From positions 1,081,836 through 1,145,835 of the forward strand of contig SNVD02014502.1 of the NCBI GenBank assembly GCA_013180625.2: a stretch of 64,000 nucleotides of DNA, in the 5' to 3' direction. The number at the start of each line of letters is the position of its first letter. The first letter of the stretch is position 1. A model generated the notes under the pieces. The model worked only from the letters and a program-made list of their open reading frames with translations. It did no database searches and was not told the DNA's origin. Of the stretch, positions 52,001-63,038 are shown one piece after another. The position numbers and the translations under genes were made by a program. The stretch comes from Boswellia sacra (Eukaryota; Streptophyta; Magnoliopsida; Sapindales; Burseraceae).

Positions 52001-53899
52001 CAATTGGTAGACATGTTCTTAGATTCGGTGAGTTGAGTACTAGCTCTTAATTAATTATTAGCTCTTTCTTTACTTCCATCCATCAACCATATAATAATCT
52101 ATATATAATCGATTGATTCAAGTGACTGAATTTACAATTTACAATTTACAGGATAAATGGGTTGATATTTTTCCATCAATTGTTACCAAAGCAAGGACAA
52201 TTCAAGTTCTTGAAGCTGGAATATTAGGAAGTAGGAATGGTTGCTTGCAGCTGGTATATACGGAATTAATTAATCCTCACCTTATTGAATTATATTTGTT
52301 TAATTAATTAGTACAATTTAATTTCTTCACGAGTGTTTTTTTATCATTTAATTAATTTATTTCAATATATTGAATATAAATTTTATGTACCCAGATGTAT
52401 GAGCAAATGCACATTCTTTCTCCCTTGGTGTCGCCTCGGGAATTCTATTTCCTTCGGCATTGTCAACAGATTGAGGTAGGGCTCTGGGTCATAGTTGATG
52501 TATCTTATGATTGCCTGAAAGAGAATAATACTTGGCCTTCTCGTTCCCGTTCCTGGAGGCTTCCTTCTGGTTGCATGATTCAAGACATGCCCACTGGATA
52601 TTCAAATGTAAGTAATTAATTAATTCTACTCATCTCAATTACCATGCATGCCATGCATTATATATCATTAATATTATTATATGTAGGTTACTTGGATTGA
52701 ACATGTGGAAGTGGACGATAAAAGCCAAACTCATCGGCTATATAGAGATCTCATAAGCGGTTGTTATGCATATGGAGCAGAAAGGTGGGTTGTCACTCTT
52801 CAGAGGATGTGTGAGAGATTAGCAGCTTTCTCCATGGCAGAAAGCTCAGCTCGTCATGAACATGGAGGTGATTTATACAACATCGTCTTTTTTAATAATA
52901 TATATGTAATTTATTATTAATTAATTAATTAAGGTTTCGAATATGGATGATAGATTTGGGTGCAGAAGGTAGGAAGAGCATAATGAATCTCGGTCATAGG
53001 ATGGTGAAGAGTTTTTGTTCAGTTTTGAGCATGTCAGGCAAACTAGATTTCCCTCATCTCTCTGAAGTAAACAATAGTGGAGTTCGAGTCTCTGTTCGTG
53101 AGAGCAGAGAACCAGGTCAGCCCAATGGAATGATCGTCAGCGCTGCCACCTCTCTTTGGCTTCCACTTCCACCTCAGAATATCTTCAATTTTTTCAAAGA
53201 TGAGAAGATGCGACCACAAGTGACTATCTAATTAAAAATAACTTCCCTAGCTTGTGTTTCTTAATTATCAAGGTTCAATATGGCCTAACAAACGATGTAA
53301 ATCATGTGTTCTTTTTGTGACAGTGGGACGTCCTTGCAAATGGAAATTCGGTGCATGAGATAGCACATATCTTAAATGGCGCTCATCCAGGGAATTGTAC
53401 ATCTATTTTAAGGGTAATTAATTTCTTCTATTGTACTGTTTGAGATGTGATCGAGGAAAGAATAGTATTTATTTGTTTATTTATCTTTTAATTTTAACTT
53501 GAGCAGCCTTTCATCCCCACTGAGAACAACATGGTGATGCTTCAGGAGAGTTGCATAGATGTCTTAGGATCCATGATTGTCTATGCTCCAATCGACATAC
53601 CATTCATGAACCTTGCAATAAGTGGAAAAGACTCCTCAAAAATTCCCATACTTCCATCTGGTTTTATAATCTCTCCTGATGGCCGTGCAAATTCTGGAGC
53701 CGCAACCGCGGCTTCAACCAGTTCGAACTCTAGCAGCGGCTCTGCTGGTGGTTCTCTCCTTACTGTGGCTTTCCAGATACTGGTATCCAGCCCTTCGTCA
53801 AAGGACCTCAACATGGAATTTGTGGCCACCGTCAATACCCTTATAAGCTCCACCGTTCAGAGGATAAAGACCAATTTGAATTGCTCTAACTTGGATTGA
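49029..53899 (+). CDS. HD-ZIP class IV transcription factor (homeodomain, leucine zipper, START)
   Basis: Ten exons join in frame into 711 aa: 49029-49147, 51059-51176, 51250-51441, 51566-52027, 52152-52253, 52395-52607, 52687-52867, 52954-53219, 53324-53413 and 53507-53899 (TGA). The homeodomain (about 21-80) has [23 protein letters not shown] and helix 3 KIKFWFQN-type sequence ([14 protein letters not shown]). The class IV zipper-loop-zipper (about 80-160) carries the CPSCGGPP cysteine loop and [15 protein letters not shown] runs from about 214 ([18 protein letters not shown]) to about 450. The C-terminal domain holds [13 protein letters not shown]. The protein is a nuclear, epidermis-type regulator of the HDG11/HDG12 kind. 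All introns are GT-AG except the third (51442-51565), which needs a GC donor. I chose the first ATG because MEFVMG aligns with HDG11-type starts. Confidence 0.95.
49389..49597. mobile_element. MITE in HD-ZIP intron 1, about 209 bp
   Basis: The left end GGTTTTGCTACAATACATCC and the right end GGATGTACCGTAGCATTTTCC (reverse complement of a near copy) form inverted arms of about 50 bp, continuing through TTTTTGTAAAATTT and AAATTTTACAAAAA. No target duplication could be seen. Confidence 0.7.
49605..50960. other. Rest of HD-ZIP intron 1: AT-rich insertion-like DNA
   Basis: The phrase GGATTGGGTT(A/G)AATTA occurs near 49624 and again near 50960, and GAGGTGTCAAAA at 49607 resembles hAT-type ends. A GC-richer island at 50510-50830 differs from the AT-rich rest. 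No domain was recognised and no matching terminus proved an element. Confidence 0.35.
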
Positions 53900-55038
53900 C
53901 CACCTGCTGCATTTTTTTTACTCAAGTAATGCTCTTTCTAAACCTACTGGCTTCGTTGCCAGCACAGTTCTCTCTGACTCAAATGCAAATGCTATAGATA
54001 TATGATTGTAACTAATGGACATACTTTTCAGTTTACAATGAAATTTGGACAATTCTGCATGGATTTTTATGAAAGCTTTTTGTTTTTATTTTTTGGTTTA
54101 TTGGAATCTTATAAATTGTGGAATTACCACAGATGTATCTTTGTAAGTATATGATAAGAAGATGTTAACTTAAAAATTAAAATAGAATAAAGAGACGAGA
54201 TTGGAATCAGGTAATCAATAATACTGCCGCCGTCCAAATTGGATTCTCGTTTTAGTCAATGGCTTTGCCGGGTCAGGTTGCTTTGCATCTCAGCACATGA
54301 GCCGCGTGCTTCCATAATATTTCTTAAAAAAATATATATATAGAAACAAATCAAGCCTTATCGTCAATTTTCTTTATCAATACAACATACGATTGTGATG
54401 TTACTTTTCTCTAACCCTAACCTTTATGGATCTTACACAACTCATGGCTGTGTCAATTCGTAACTAAAGCGGAAGATGAACCATGAAGGTTGTCTGTCTT
54501 ATTGAAAGTGTAGAAAAGCAAGGTTGTGTGGTGTTGCCAAGAGAGAGAAAGCTAAAAGGAACACTGCCACTCTATCCAAATCCAGATTAACAAACTTTAA
54601 TGAGCTTGTTCACTTAAATACAGGGGAGGGTAATGGCTTCTCATGTGATTAGTTTACTAAAAAATGGACCTCCCATCATGGATCCAGAATAATTATTGAA
54701 TTACATTTAGGGTTTGTTTGTTTTCCATGACTAAAGTTTAAAACTATTTAGTCGTGATGAATATTACTTTTTCTGTTTGTTTTTAGTACTATAACTTTTT
54801 CTTTTCAGATGCAATTGTTTGAATCTAAAAAGTAAAAATATATAACTTAATGCATCTGAATTTACAAGATGTTATTAACTACCAAAAATACCCCTGTAAT
54901 TAAAACTATTTATCTTCTTCAACCTAGCTACCATGCTCAACTCTCCTCTTAATAATTCAACCAGTCGCCAGCAACCTTTACTAGTGTGCATCTGGGAACA
55001 CCTTAGATAGTAATAGAATCTTCTCAACATCCTTGCCC

Positions 55039-56948
55039 TGTCAACCCCCGTATCTGGCATCCCCTACATCTCGTGTTAGAGTTTGTCTCGAAATTGACTG
55101 GCGAGAGTGTGAACGGGGCTTTCATCCTGTCAGAGCGTTTGCGACCACGACACTGTGTCAAAGCCTCTTTCGAGACTTAAGGGAACACAAACGAGCTATG
55201 GGCACGTCCGGAGAAAGGAGTCGTCACACAATTATTCAATTGAGAATGAATGTGGGCAATTCGATCCCTCGCTTCGAGATCTAAACTATCCTCATCTCTT
55301 TAGAGATGGGTTCGGGAAGTTAGGTACAAGCCTTTCCACTTGGTCGGATATAAATTCGACCTCCACTTGGGAAATACTAGATGAAAATAACTCGTTTTAT
55401 TACTTAGTCTACTTAAGTGGTTCATTTTATGCACACACTCTCACTTTTATCTTCATTAAACATATGGGGTGATTATTCAATCAAAACACTAGTATATTCA
55501 TACATAGAAAGAGGGAGGGGAATAGATCACACTTCTATCATACATGGGGGAATGGGAGAGGATTACAACCATTGTTATTCAACAATAAAATATTCCATAC
55601 ATTGAACATTCATTCTAAGTAATGTACCCTCACTATCAATGTGATTCTACCATCACTTCATGATATCATGCAATTACACTTCTTAATATTAAAACATCCA
55701 TACATTGACAAATAAATTATAAATCAAATAAAGCCATAATATAACATCATGGCTTTCTAGCCTAAATTTTGATAATTTCTATCATGGCAATTCTACCTAT
55801 TGCTTATTCTAGCATAACTCAAATCATGGTATTTCTAATATAACATAGCATTCATTACACAATATAGCCTAATTCAAACAATTGAAATCAATTGTAACTA
55901 TTCTAGCTCAAACAAGACATTCAAGGGTAAAGCAGTAATTATAACCTATTATATGCTATTTCCTAGCATTCATTAAAGCAAATAAATTTTTGCAGCATGA
56001 TTCTAATCATGTGTTCTTAAGCATGATTCTAAACATGTTCTCCTAGTTATGATTCTAAGCATTCACAAAGAAAGTGAATTTCTAAGCATGATTCTCAAAA
56101 AAGAAGGATTACGGACTTACCTCGACACGCTTATCCATCTTGCAAAACAAATTAGGTTAGCACAATACATAATAACACTAAACATGCTCCTAAGCGTAAT
56201 ATTGAACCCTAAACATGCTTTTTCTAAACAAAATAAAAGAGAAGATGGGAGGGGGGAGAGAATTCTGCTACGAAAACGTACCCTTTTTAGATTTAGAGTA
56301 ATAAAACATCTAAAAAAAATATTTATAATGGAAAAAACTTCTCGAATTCTCAAGTGTGTCTTCAAGAGGGAGAAAGATGATTGTATTCAACAATCATTGT
56401 GTCCTGCAAAGTGAGAGAATGGGATTTATATAAGAGAGGGTTGAAGATGAAAAAAGAAGTTTTTTAAGCTAATTCCGAAAATAAGCCAACAAGGGTCGGA
56501 CGGCTATCTCCAGATGGCCGAGTTGCCATCTGACAGACAACCGACCATTGATCAAAAGTCGAGTGATTGTCTTGGATAGCCAAGCGACTGTTTCATGGCC
56601 GGTCGGTCAATATCTCTTCGGCCGTTTCCTTTTTTGTTATCCTTCAATGTAGTCCCTTTAGACCTTTGTTCCTTCGATTGTGTATAACTTCTCGAGTTCA
56701 ACTTTGATTTGCAATCCGTAAATTTCTATGAAAACTAGACATCCGTAGCTTTGTAATAGTATATGACTAATCATCAAGTTTCTCCTAGATTAATTTCTAT
56801 GATTTTTCAAAATCATATGTCACTTTTTAAGACTCTTCACCAATTCCTTCTCATCCTTCTCTTCTTGACCCTCAATAGCATTTTGATCATTTTTTTCTCG
56901 ACATTTACCTTTATTTCATTATAGAGTCTTAAAAATTCAGTGTCTACA
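55039..56948 (-). mobile_element. Lone LTR (probable Ty3/gypsy), 1.9 kb
   Basis: The plus strand starts TGTCAACCCCCG and ends GTCTACA. On the minus strand this reads TGTAGACACTGAATTTTT..., a start I associate with plant gypsy LTRs, to ...GGGGGTTGACA. A TATA motif (TTATATAAATCCC, minus) lies near 56430. No primer site or polypurine tract adjoins either end, so it looks like a solo LTR. The outer 5-bp flanks (TGCCC and GAGAG) do not match, so the ends or the solo status are uncertain. Open frames inside (55033-56414) are not credible genes. Confidence 0.5.
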
Positions 56949-57590
56949 GAGAGTGAGATTGAGATCGAGATCGACAAGTCGATCGAAGAGGAGGCCGAGA
57001 AGGACATAATTGTGTAACAAAAGAGACTGACGAGTGAAAGAGGTATGCAACACCAATGGCAGTCTGTGAGGTTGGCCACCTACAGCGGTGGCTGCTGTTG
57101 GCAATTTCCAACTTTTTAAAAATTTTATTTATTTAATAATTTTTATTTTAAAAAAATTACTTAATATATGTATAAATAATTTCATTGTTAATTTTTAATA
57201 AATTTAAATTAATTAGAAATATTATTTTATTGTTATCATATTTTGTATCTTTTATACTATGCTAGAAGGATAAATATGATAAAATTTTTATTTATCACTT
57301 ATTTTAAGATGTGCGAAAAATGAAAAACAAACATATTTATAAGTGGTTTAAATTAACTCCTAAAAAGTATTTGGATCTAAAAAGTGTTAAGTGGTGTAAA
57401 TAAACGACCACTTAATGTTGATCATACTATTTACATTTGAGCACAACCAAATGACTCATTACTGAAGTAGTGATCACATAAACCAATGAGTATATACATG
57501 CTCCCTAGTATTTGCCACAAGTCATAATTAATCCGGTATAGAATGTTTATGCTAATCCACTTTATGTGGAATAAATAGAACAATCTCCCG

Positions 57591-58546
57591 TGTTGATGCA
57601 CGGTTTATGGTCGGGTGGTACGTCGGGTCCAGTCCTGCGAGCAAAGAAAAACAGTCAGGGGTGCCGGCAAAGACCCTCCGACGCTCAAGTCAGTGTCCGG
57701 CACTCCGAAATTTTCTGGGAGAATTTCCTAGAGAGAGAAGCTCTCAAAAGTGAAGGAAATCTAGAGAGAGAGAAGTTCAGAAAAGTGTGCATACCTTGAG
57801 CAATATTTCGGAGGGTTTATATAGGGGTCAAGATGGATCATTGTGGGACCCAGATAGTAGGCCCAGATGATGGGCTTCAGTAATGGGCTTACTGAATTAG
57901 AAATAACTAGGCCCAGATGATGGGCTCAGTAATGGGCTTACTGGATTAGGAATAACTAGGCCCAGATGATGGGCTCAGTAATGGGCTTACTGGATTAGGA
58001 ATAACTAGGCCTAGATAATGGGCTTCAGTAATGGGCTTACTGAATTAGAAATAACTAGGCCCAGATAATGGGCTTCAGTAATGGGCTTACTGAATTAGAA
58101 ATAACTAGGCCCAGATGATAGGCTTCAGTAATGGGCTTACTGAATTAGGAATAACTAGGCCCAGATGATGGGCTTCAGTAATGGGCTTACTGAATTAGGA
58201 ATAATTAAGCCCAGATGATGGGCTTCAGTAATGGGCTTACTGAATTAGGAATAACTAGGCCCAGATGATGGGCTTCAGTAATGGGCTTACTGAATTAGGA
58301 ATAATTAGGCCCAGATGATGGGCTTCAGTAATGGGCTTACTGAATTAGAAATAATTAGGCCCAGATAATGAGCTTCAGTAATGGGCTTACTGAATTAGAA
58401 ATAACTAGGCCCAGATAATGGGCTTCAGTAATGGGCTTCAGTAATGGGCTTACTGAATTAGAAATAACTAGGCCCAGATAATGGGCTACAGTAATGGGCT
58501 TACTGTATTAGAAATAATTAGGCCCAATTTTGTTATGGTCATAACA
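57591..58546 (-). repeat. 3' LTR of the Tat-like element
   Basis: 956 bp, starting TGTTGATGCA and ending GGTCATAACA on the plus strand. Its U3 part holds the 50-bp minisatellite. The partner LTR is outside the window. Confidence 0.65.
57860..58520. repeat. 50-bp minisatellite, 13 units
   Basis: GGCCC (or a one-base variant) recurs at 57860, 57910, 57959, 58008, 58058, then every 50 bp to 58408, then 58471 and 58521. Each unit reads GGCCCAGATGATGGGCTTCA followed by GTAATGGGCTTACTGAATTAG. Two units lack one T. The 58408 unit has a 13-bp internal duplication. Confidence 0.95.
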
Positions 58547-58565
58547 GTAGTCCCCCCAGTCCCAA
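58547..58565 (-). promoter_or_regulatory. Polypurine tract of the Tat-like element
   Basis: The minus-strand GGGACTGGGGGGACTAC abuts the LTR start. It is G-rich rather than purely purine, so the call is moderate. Confidence 0.5.
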
Positions 58566-59010
58566 GTCGACTAACGGGTCGACGTAGGGACTATTTAGCT
58601 ATTATGGGCTGTAGATTAAATATATTAGGAGACCGGCCCAAAGATGTATTTTTTTTTTTTAATCAATGCAAAAATTCTGTGCGAATTATGTCCTATGTGT
58701 GTGTATGCGATTGTGTGAGAATACGAAAACGTTTGCATGTGTTTTCGCGGGTTTGTGTGTGAAAGAAGAAGAAACATGAGTGTGTGTTCGGGGGTGAAGG
58801 GAGAAGAAATTCAAGGGTGTGTTCGGGTGTGATGGAGGGCCGGCTTGCATGGGCGAGCAGCACGCACAGCAAGCCTGTGTGGGCGAGTTGCTACGCACGC
58901 AGGGGCGAGCAGGCCACAGCGCGCGGGTGAGTAGGCCCCAGCGCGCGGGCTAGCAGGCCACAGCGCAATCCTGGGCGCGCGGGCGAGCAGCTGGAGAAGC
59001 AGGCGAAGCG

Positions 59011-59145
59011 TGCTGGGTGCAAGGAAGAAGCAAGACGTGCTGGGCGCAAGGAGGAAGCGAGGCTTGCTGGGCGCAAGGAATGAGCAAGTGCGCATGGGCG
59101 CAAGGAAGAAGCGAGGCTTGCTAGGCGCAAGGAAGGGGTAGGCGA
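59011..59145. repeat. 27-bp GC-rich tandem repeat, five units
   Basis: TGCTGGGCGCAAGGA(A/G)GAAG-type units start at 59011, 59038, 59065, about 59092 and 59119. The surrounding 58840-59380 is GC-rich with looser GGGCGAGCAGGC repeats. Long open frames on both strands here are caused by the base composition. Confidence 0.8.
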
Positions 59146-59689
59146 GATGCAGCACGGGTGAGAGGGAGAGGCAGGCGGGCTACATGCTGGGCAAGCAGGG
59201 AGAGGCGCAAAGCAGGCGAGGGGCGAGCCTGGTGTGCGCAGGGGCGAGCGAGGCGAGCTGCGTGAGAGGCGAGCTGCTGCGTGCGTATGCGAAGGGCTGG
59301 GCTGCTGGGTGCGCATGCGAAGGGCCGGGCTGCTGGGGCCGAGCTGCTTGCAAGGACGCTGGCGGGCTGTTCTTTCAATTAATTGCTCAAAGTTCATGCT
59401 GCATGCTAAATGCCAAGCTCGAACCCGTTCCCTTTATCATATCCAAACATATGGTTTGGACCACCAAGGCAGATTGCCAAGCCTTGAACCCATGCGCGTC
59501 CAGACTTTAAGGTTTCATGCATATATATGTGAATGGATACATATTGCTTCTTCCTTGGCTACGTGCCAACCTTGAACCCTTGTCCTCATCTGCTTAACAT
59601 AACGTTAAGACCACCAAGGAAACAAGAAAGTTTGACTGTGCGTGGGTCGCAAGGAAGAAGTAGGCGAGGTGCGTGAGGGGCGCTGGACG

Positions 59690-59790
59690 CTGGGCGCATT
59701 GCCTGGGCACACTGGGCGCGCTGCCTGGGCGTGCTGCCTGGGCGCGCTGCCTGGGCACGCCGGGCGTTGGGCGCAGCGCGAGGCGGAGAG
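59690..59790. repeat. Short GC-rich tandem repeat (CTGCCTGGGCGYG)
   Basis: Four imperfect 13- to 15-bp units of CTGCCTGGGCG(T/C)G within a GC-rich block, 59640-59930. Confidence 0.7.
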
Positions 59791-59985
59791 GCCGGCGACC
59801 GGCGAGAGGGAGAGGTCGACGACCGGCGAGGAGGAGAGCTCAGGGTGCGGAGGCGAGCACCCGAGGGGTGCTGGGCGCGCTGCATGCTGCGTGCACTGTT
59901 CACGTAGCATGCAGGGGCCTCCTAGAAAAAATTCAAGTATTTACAGGGACTCTTCTGTAATTTCTCCAAGGTTTTGATTATTTAC

Positions 59986-60820
59986 CCGCGGGGGTATTTC
60001 TGCCAAATTTCAAAACTTTATTTTTTTTCGCGGGGGTGTTTCCGTGAAATTTCAAACTTCAATTTCTATTTCGCGGGGGTGTTTCCGCGAAATTTCAAAC
60101 TTCAATTTTTATTTCGCGGGGGTGTTTCCGCAAAATTTTAAACTTTTATTTTTTCTCTACGGGGGTGTTTCCGCGAAATTTCAAACTTTTTTTTTTCTCC
60201 GCGGGGGTGCTTCCGCGAATTTTTAAACTTCAATTTTTATTCCGCGGGGATGTTTCCGCGAAATTTCAAACTTCAATTTTTATTTCGCGGGGTTGTTTCC
60301 GTGAAATTTCAAACTTCAATTTTTTTTTTCGCGGGGGTGTTTCCGCGAATCTTCAAACTTAAATAATTTTTCCTCCGCAGGGGTATTTCCGTAGATTTTC
60401 AGACTTGAATAATTTTTCCTCCGCGGGCGTGCTTCCGCGGATTTTCAGACTTGAATAATTCTTCCTCCGCGGGCGTGCTTCCGCGGATTTTAAAACTTTA
60501 ATATTTTTTCCTCCGCGGGCGTGCTTCCGTGGATTTTCAGACTTGAATAATTTATCCTCCGCGGGCGTGCTTCCGCGGATTTTTAGTCTTGAATAATTCT
60601 TCCTCCGCGGGCGTGCTTCCGCGGATTTTCAGACTTGAATAATTTATCCTCCGCGGGCGTGCTTCCGTGGATTTTCAGTCTTGAATAATTCTTCCTCCGC
60701 GGGCGTGCTTCCGCGGATTTTCAGTCTTGAATAATTTTTCCGCCGCGGGCATGCTTCCGCGGATTTTCAACCTTTAATATTTTTTCCTTCGCGGGCGTGT
60801 TTCCGCGGACTTTCAACACC
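59986..60820. repeat. Hairpin-forming minisatellite, 19 units of 43-46 bp
   Basis: The first eight units (about 43 bp) read TTTCGCGGGGGTGTTTCCGC then GAAATTTCAAACTTCAATTT. The later ones (46 bp) read CCGCGGGCGTGCTTCCGCGG then ATTTTCAGACTTGAATAATT. Unit 9 is a hybrid. Each unit contains an inverted repeat (TTCGCGG/CCGCGAA or CCGCGG/CCGCGG). Several changes keep the stem paired. Confidence 0.95.
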
Positions 60821-60905
60821 ATCCCCCAGCATTTTTTTTTCTTTTTTCTTTCACCTCTTCCCTCCCTCAGTAGACTTGACTAACGACCCCTCTTTGACTA
60901 TGCAG

Positions 60906-61160
60906 ATGGCTAGAGTTAAAACTACTGTGAAAGTGCTACGGGGGGAATCGAGTCATCAAACCCAGTCTTCCAAAGATAAGGATCCTGTGACCAACCGTAA
61001 AGAAGTTAATGAGTTTTACCAAAACTTCTTCGGTCAGGATCGTGAGCTGGGACAGAATTCTGTTAACCACAGGGTGGTAGATACTGAGGGGGGTAGCGAC
61101 TGGTCGTCTTCTGCTACCTCAGATAATGAACCAGAGGTTGAAAAGTGGTGGGAGGCTGAC
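60906..61160 (+). pseudogene. Opposite-strand ORF of the Tat-like element, cut by an LTR insertion
   Basis: An open frame of 85 codons starts MARVKTTVKVLRGESSHQTQ and runs to an acidic EPEVEKWWEAD end, where the next LTR begins at 61161. The ATG follows a pyrimidine tract and TGCAG, like a splice acceptor, so the 5' UTR may be spliced. I see no known domain. Its strand is opposite to the host element, as with the antisense ORFs described for Grande-type elements. Whether it belongs to the element or was captured is not settled. Confidence 0.5.
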
Positions 61161-62629
61161 TGTTACACCCTTGATTTTCGCACATGACTGGCATAGCATG
61201 CCTTGCGCTACGCCATGGCTTGGAGGGGGCTGCAAGGGTGCATGCCCACGAGAAGCACATGGGTGAGTGCTTAAACAAGGCGTGGAGACGTTGTGTGGCG
61301 TGATTGAGGCATTGATGAGCGAGGGGAAGCGCAAGGCAATGTGAATGCTGACACAGGGGGATGTGTAGCGCAACGAAATAATACGCATGCATTGGTAGCG
61401 AGCGTAGTATGGCACGCACATGAGATGGACGTGGCATAGTGAGATAACATGCACGTACGGGTTACGGGCATGATGTGTGGAGCGCACACGGGAGTTGGGC
61501 GCGACACAACGATGCTACGCGCACGTTGGGGGCAACGTAGCACATGGACACTAACACATGCACGCATGCGGGCCGGGACGCTTGCGGGGTAGCAAGCATG
61601 CGCACGGGTAGCACACCACAAAGTGGCGACATGGCGCATGGCATCGGGCAACATGGCGCACAGCAGCGGTTCATGGTGCATATGGGCGTGTTAGTGGGCT
61701 TAAAATATGGCACACATCCAAGAGGATTGTGGTTCCTAAAAATATTGAAGTAGTGGGGTGAAAGTTATTTCCTAAGGTGTAGGAAATGTAACTTCCCAAC
61801 TAACTTAGTGGTTGAGAGGGCTCAACCATGTCCTTTGAGAATAGGAATGGTAGTGGGAAGTTAATTCCCATATTCCATGCCATGATCCCACTCATGGGTA
61901 GTTATGCTCGTGAGGGAAGTGGGAAGTTACTCGGGTGGTTACTTCCTACGGAGTGAGAAGTTACCCGAGGTGGTTACTTCCGAAGTGGGGAATTACTCAA
62001 AGTGGTTACTTCCGGAGTGGGAAGTTACTCATGGGAGTTACTTCCACGTCATGATCTTCAATCATGGGTGGTTCTACCCATGAGAGGAAGTGGGGAGTTA
62101 CGGGTAATTAACTCCCATGATCTCTACTTATGGGGGAGTGGAGGATTATGCGGCAGCGTAGGAGCGCGCCACTTAGCCTAGCAGTTGGGGATGTCAACTA
62201 CATGGAACCTAGCAACCAGGGTTGTTGGTTGGCTATATATATGTACCAAGATGGTGGGCTGGAAATAGGTAGACACTCCAGAGGGAGGTCTCCAGGTAGA
62301 ACTCTACAGGGGTAGAGAGTGACACAAGGGGAAAACACTTAGCGAACGGAGTAGCTAGTGTGGCGAACGGAGTAGCTAGTGTGAGTGTTATTGTGAGTGT
62401 TTCCAGCATACAATCTTGAGGCGGATTGTGTTCTTTTCTTTGAGGCAATAAAAAGAAAAGTTGGAAGTCGGTGCTTCCGTAAATCCTTTTGTGTGATTCT
62501 TGAAAAATTGTGAGTTAAGTTACGCGTACTTCGGTGAGAACCTCCAAAGCGATTTATCAAGTAACTGGCTAAGTGGGGGCTTAGCGCTATTGCAGGGTAA
62601 TCCGCATATCAGAAAAAAGTCCTGTGACA
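61161..62629 (+). repeat. 5' LTR, 1469 bp
   Basis: A TATA motif (CTATATATATG) lies near 62233. Before it are loose repeats: a GAAGT(G)GGGAAGTTACTC block alternating with GTGGTTACTTCC at 61910-62110, and a GC-rich block with GCGCACRCGGG motifs at 61190-61700. The LTR's GC-rich open frames are not credible genes. Confidence 0.75.
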
Positions 62630-62631
62630 AG

Positions 62632-62644
62632 TGGTATCAGAGCC
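62632..62644 (+). promoter_or_regulatory. Primer-binding site
   Basis: TGGTATCAGAGCC, complementary to the 3' end of initiator methionine tRNA, two bases after the LTR. Confidence 0.85.
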
Positions 62645-62792
62645 CGGTTGTGGCAAGGAGAGCCAAGGGTGGCTAGGAGGGCCAAGTTGGCGAAGAGGTC
62701 TAGTTTGGCTACGAGGGCCAAAGTGGCATCCAAATGGGGGTTTAATGTATCTTGCGTAACTTGTCTCTACCTACTCACATTCTGGTTATCTT

Positions 62793-62984
62793 TTGAGCAT
62801 AAGGTCTGGGGAGACGCTCAAAGATAGATTGGCACAGTTAGAGGCGCTGGTTGGCATACCACAAGCTCAACAGAAGGGGAGCTTGATGGAGCAATCGGAG
62901 ATGCACGGGGCTAAGATTGCAACTTTGCACGGAACATTGGTGGAGTTCATGCGTGAGGTGAATATTCAGCATGGAGAACAATAG
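62793..62984 (+). pseudogene. Gag N-terminal fragment
   Basis: The frame reads RLAQLEALVGIPQAQQ, then LHGTLVEFMREVNIQHGEQ, a coiled-coil-like start common in plant gypsy gag proteins, and meets a stop at 62982. No capsid motif follows before the insertion at 63039, so it is a remnant. Confidence 0.5.
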
Positions 62985-63038
62985 GATGGTGAAGATTTGG
63001 TTGAATGACCTGATGGCGAGGCAATCCAGAAGTCTGGG

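Larger units (their letters stand above)
57591..61160 (-). mobile_element. 3' part of a Tat-like Ty3/gypsy retrotransposon
   Basis: The 3' LTR is 57591-58546 (TG...CA). A G-rich tract (GGGACTGGGGGGACTAC on the minus strand) directly precedes the LTR start TGTTATGACC and serves as the polypurine tract. The LTR's minus strand has a TATATAAACCC box and a pyrimidine-rich leader. Between 58560 and 61160 no pol sequence is seen. Instead there are tandem repeats and an opposite-strand ORF. Tat-lineage elements (Grande, Retand, Ogre) are known for a long region between pol and 3' LTR with tandem repeats and antisense ORFs, so that lineage is inferred. The pol genes would lie beyond the next insertion at 61161. 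Confidence 0.65.
61161..63038 (+). mobile_element. Ty3/gypsy-type retrotransposon 5' part
   Basis: The LTR 61161-62629 starts TGTTACACCC and ends CTGTGACA. Two bases later the primer site TGGTATCAGAGCC (62632-62644) matches initiator methionine tRNA. A gag-like start follows. The element is cut after about 400 bp of internal sequence by another LTR at 63039. The LTR lies directly after the opposite-strand ORF codon GAC at 61160. Confidence 0.75.

Noticed and set aside
54700..57430. A large inverted-repeat element surrounding the lone LTR
   Set aside because: Left and right ends share only vague GTTTGTTT/GTTTATTT words, not enough for inverted termini.
57860..58520. Evenly spaced repeat array that could recall a CRISPR
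   Set aside because: The whole 50-bp unit repeats with no unique spacers, in plant DNA; it is a minisatellite.
58811..59397. Long proline/alanine/serine-rich open frames on the minus strand
   Set aside because: They come from GC-rich tandem repeats; all frames stay open on both strands.
59586..59977. Arginine/alanine-rich open frames on both strands
   Set aside because: Composition-driven frames in the GC-rich repeat block.
60044..60362. Phenylalanine-rich repeat peptides on the plus strand
   Set aside because: They are the 43-bp repeat read through; the frame drifts between units.
59986..60820. Hairpin repeats with CRISPR-like spacing
   Set aside because: The spacers are also repeats of each other, and there are no cas genes.
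61114..61753. Cysteine/histidine-rich open frames on the minus strand
   Set aside because: They lie in the U3 of an LTR, overlap one another in several frames, and match no domain.
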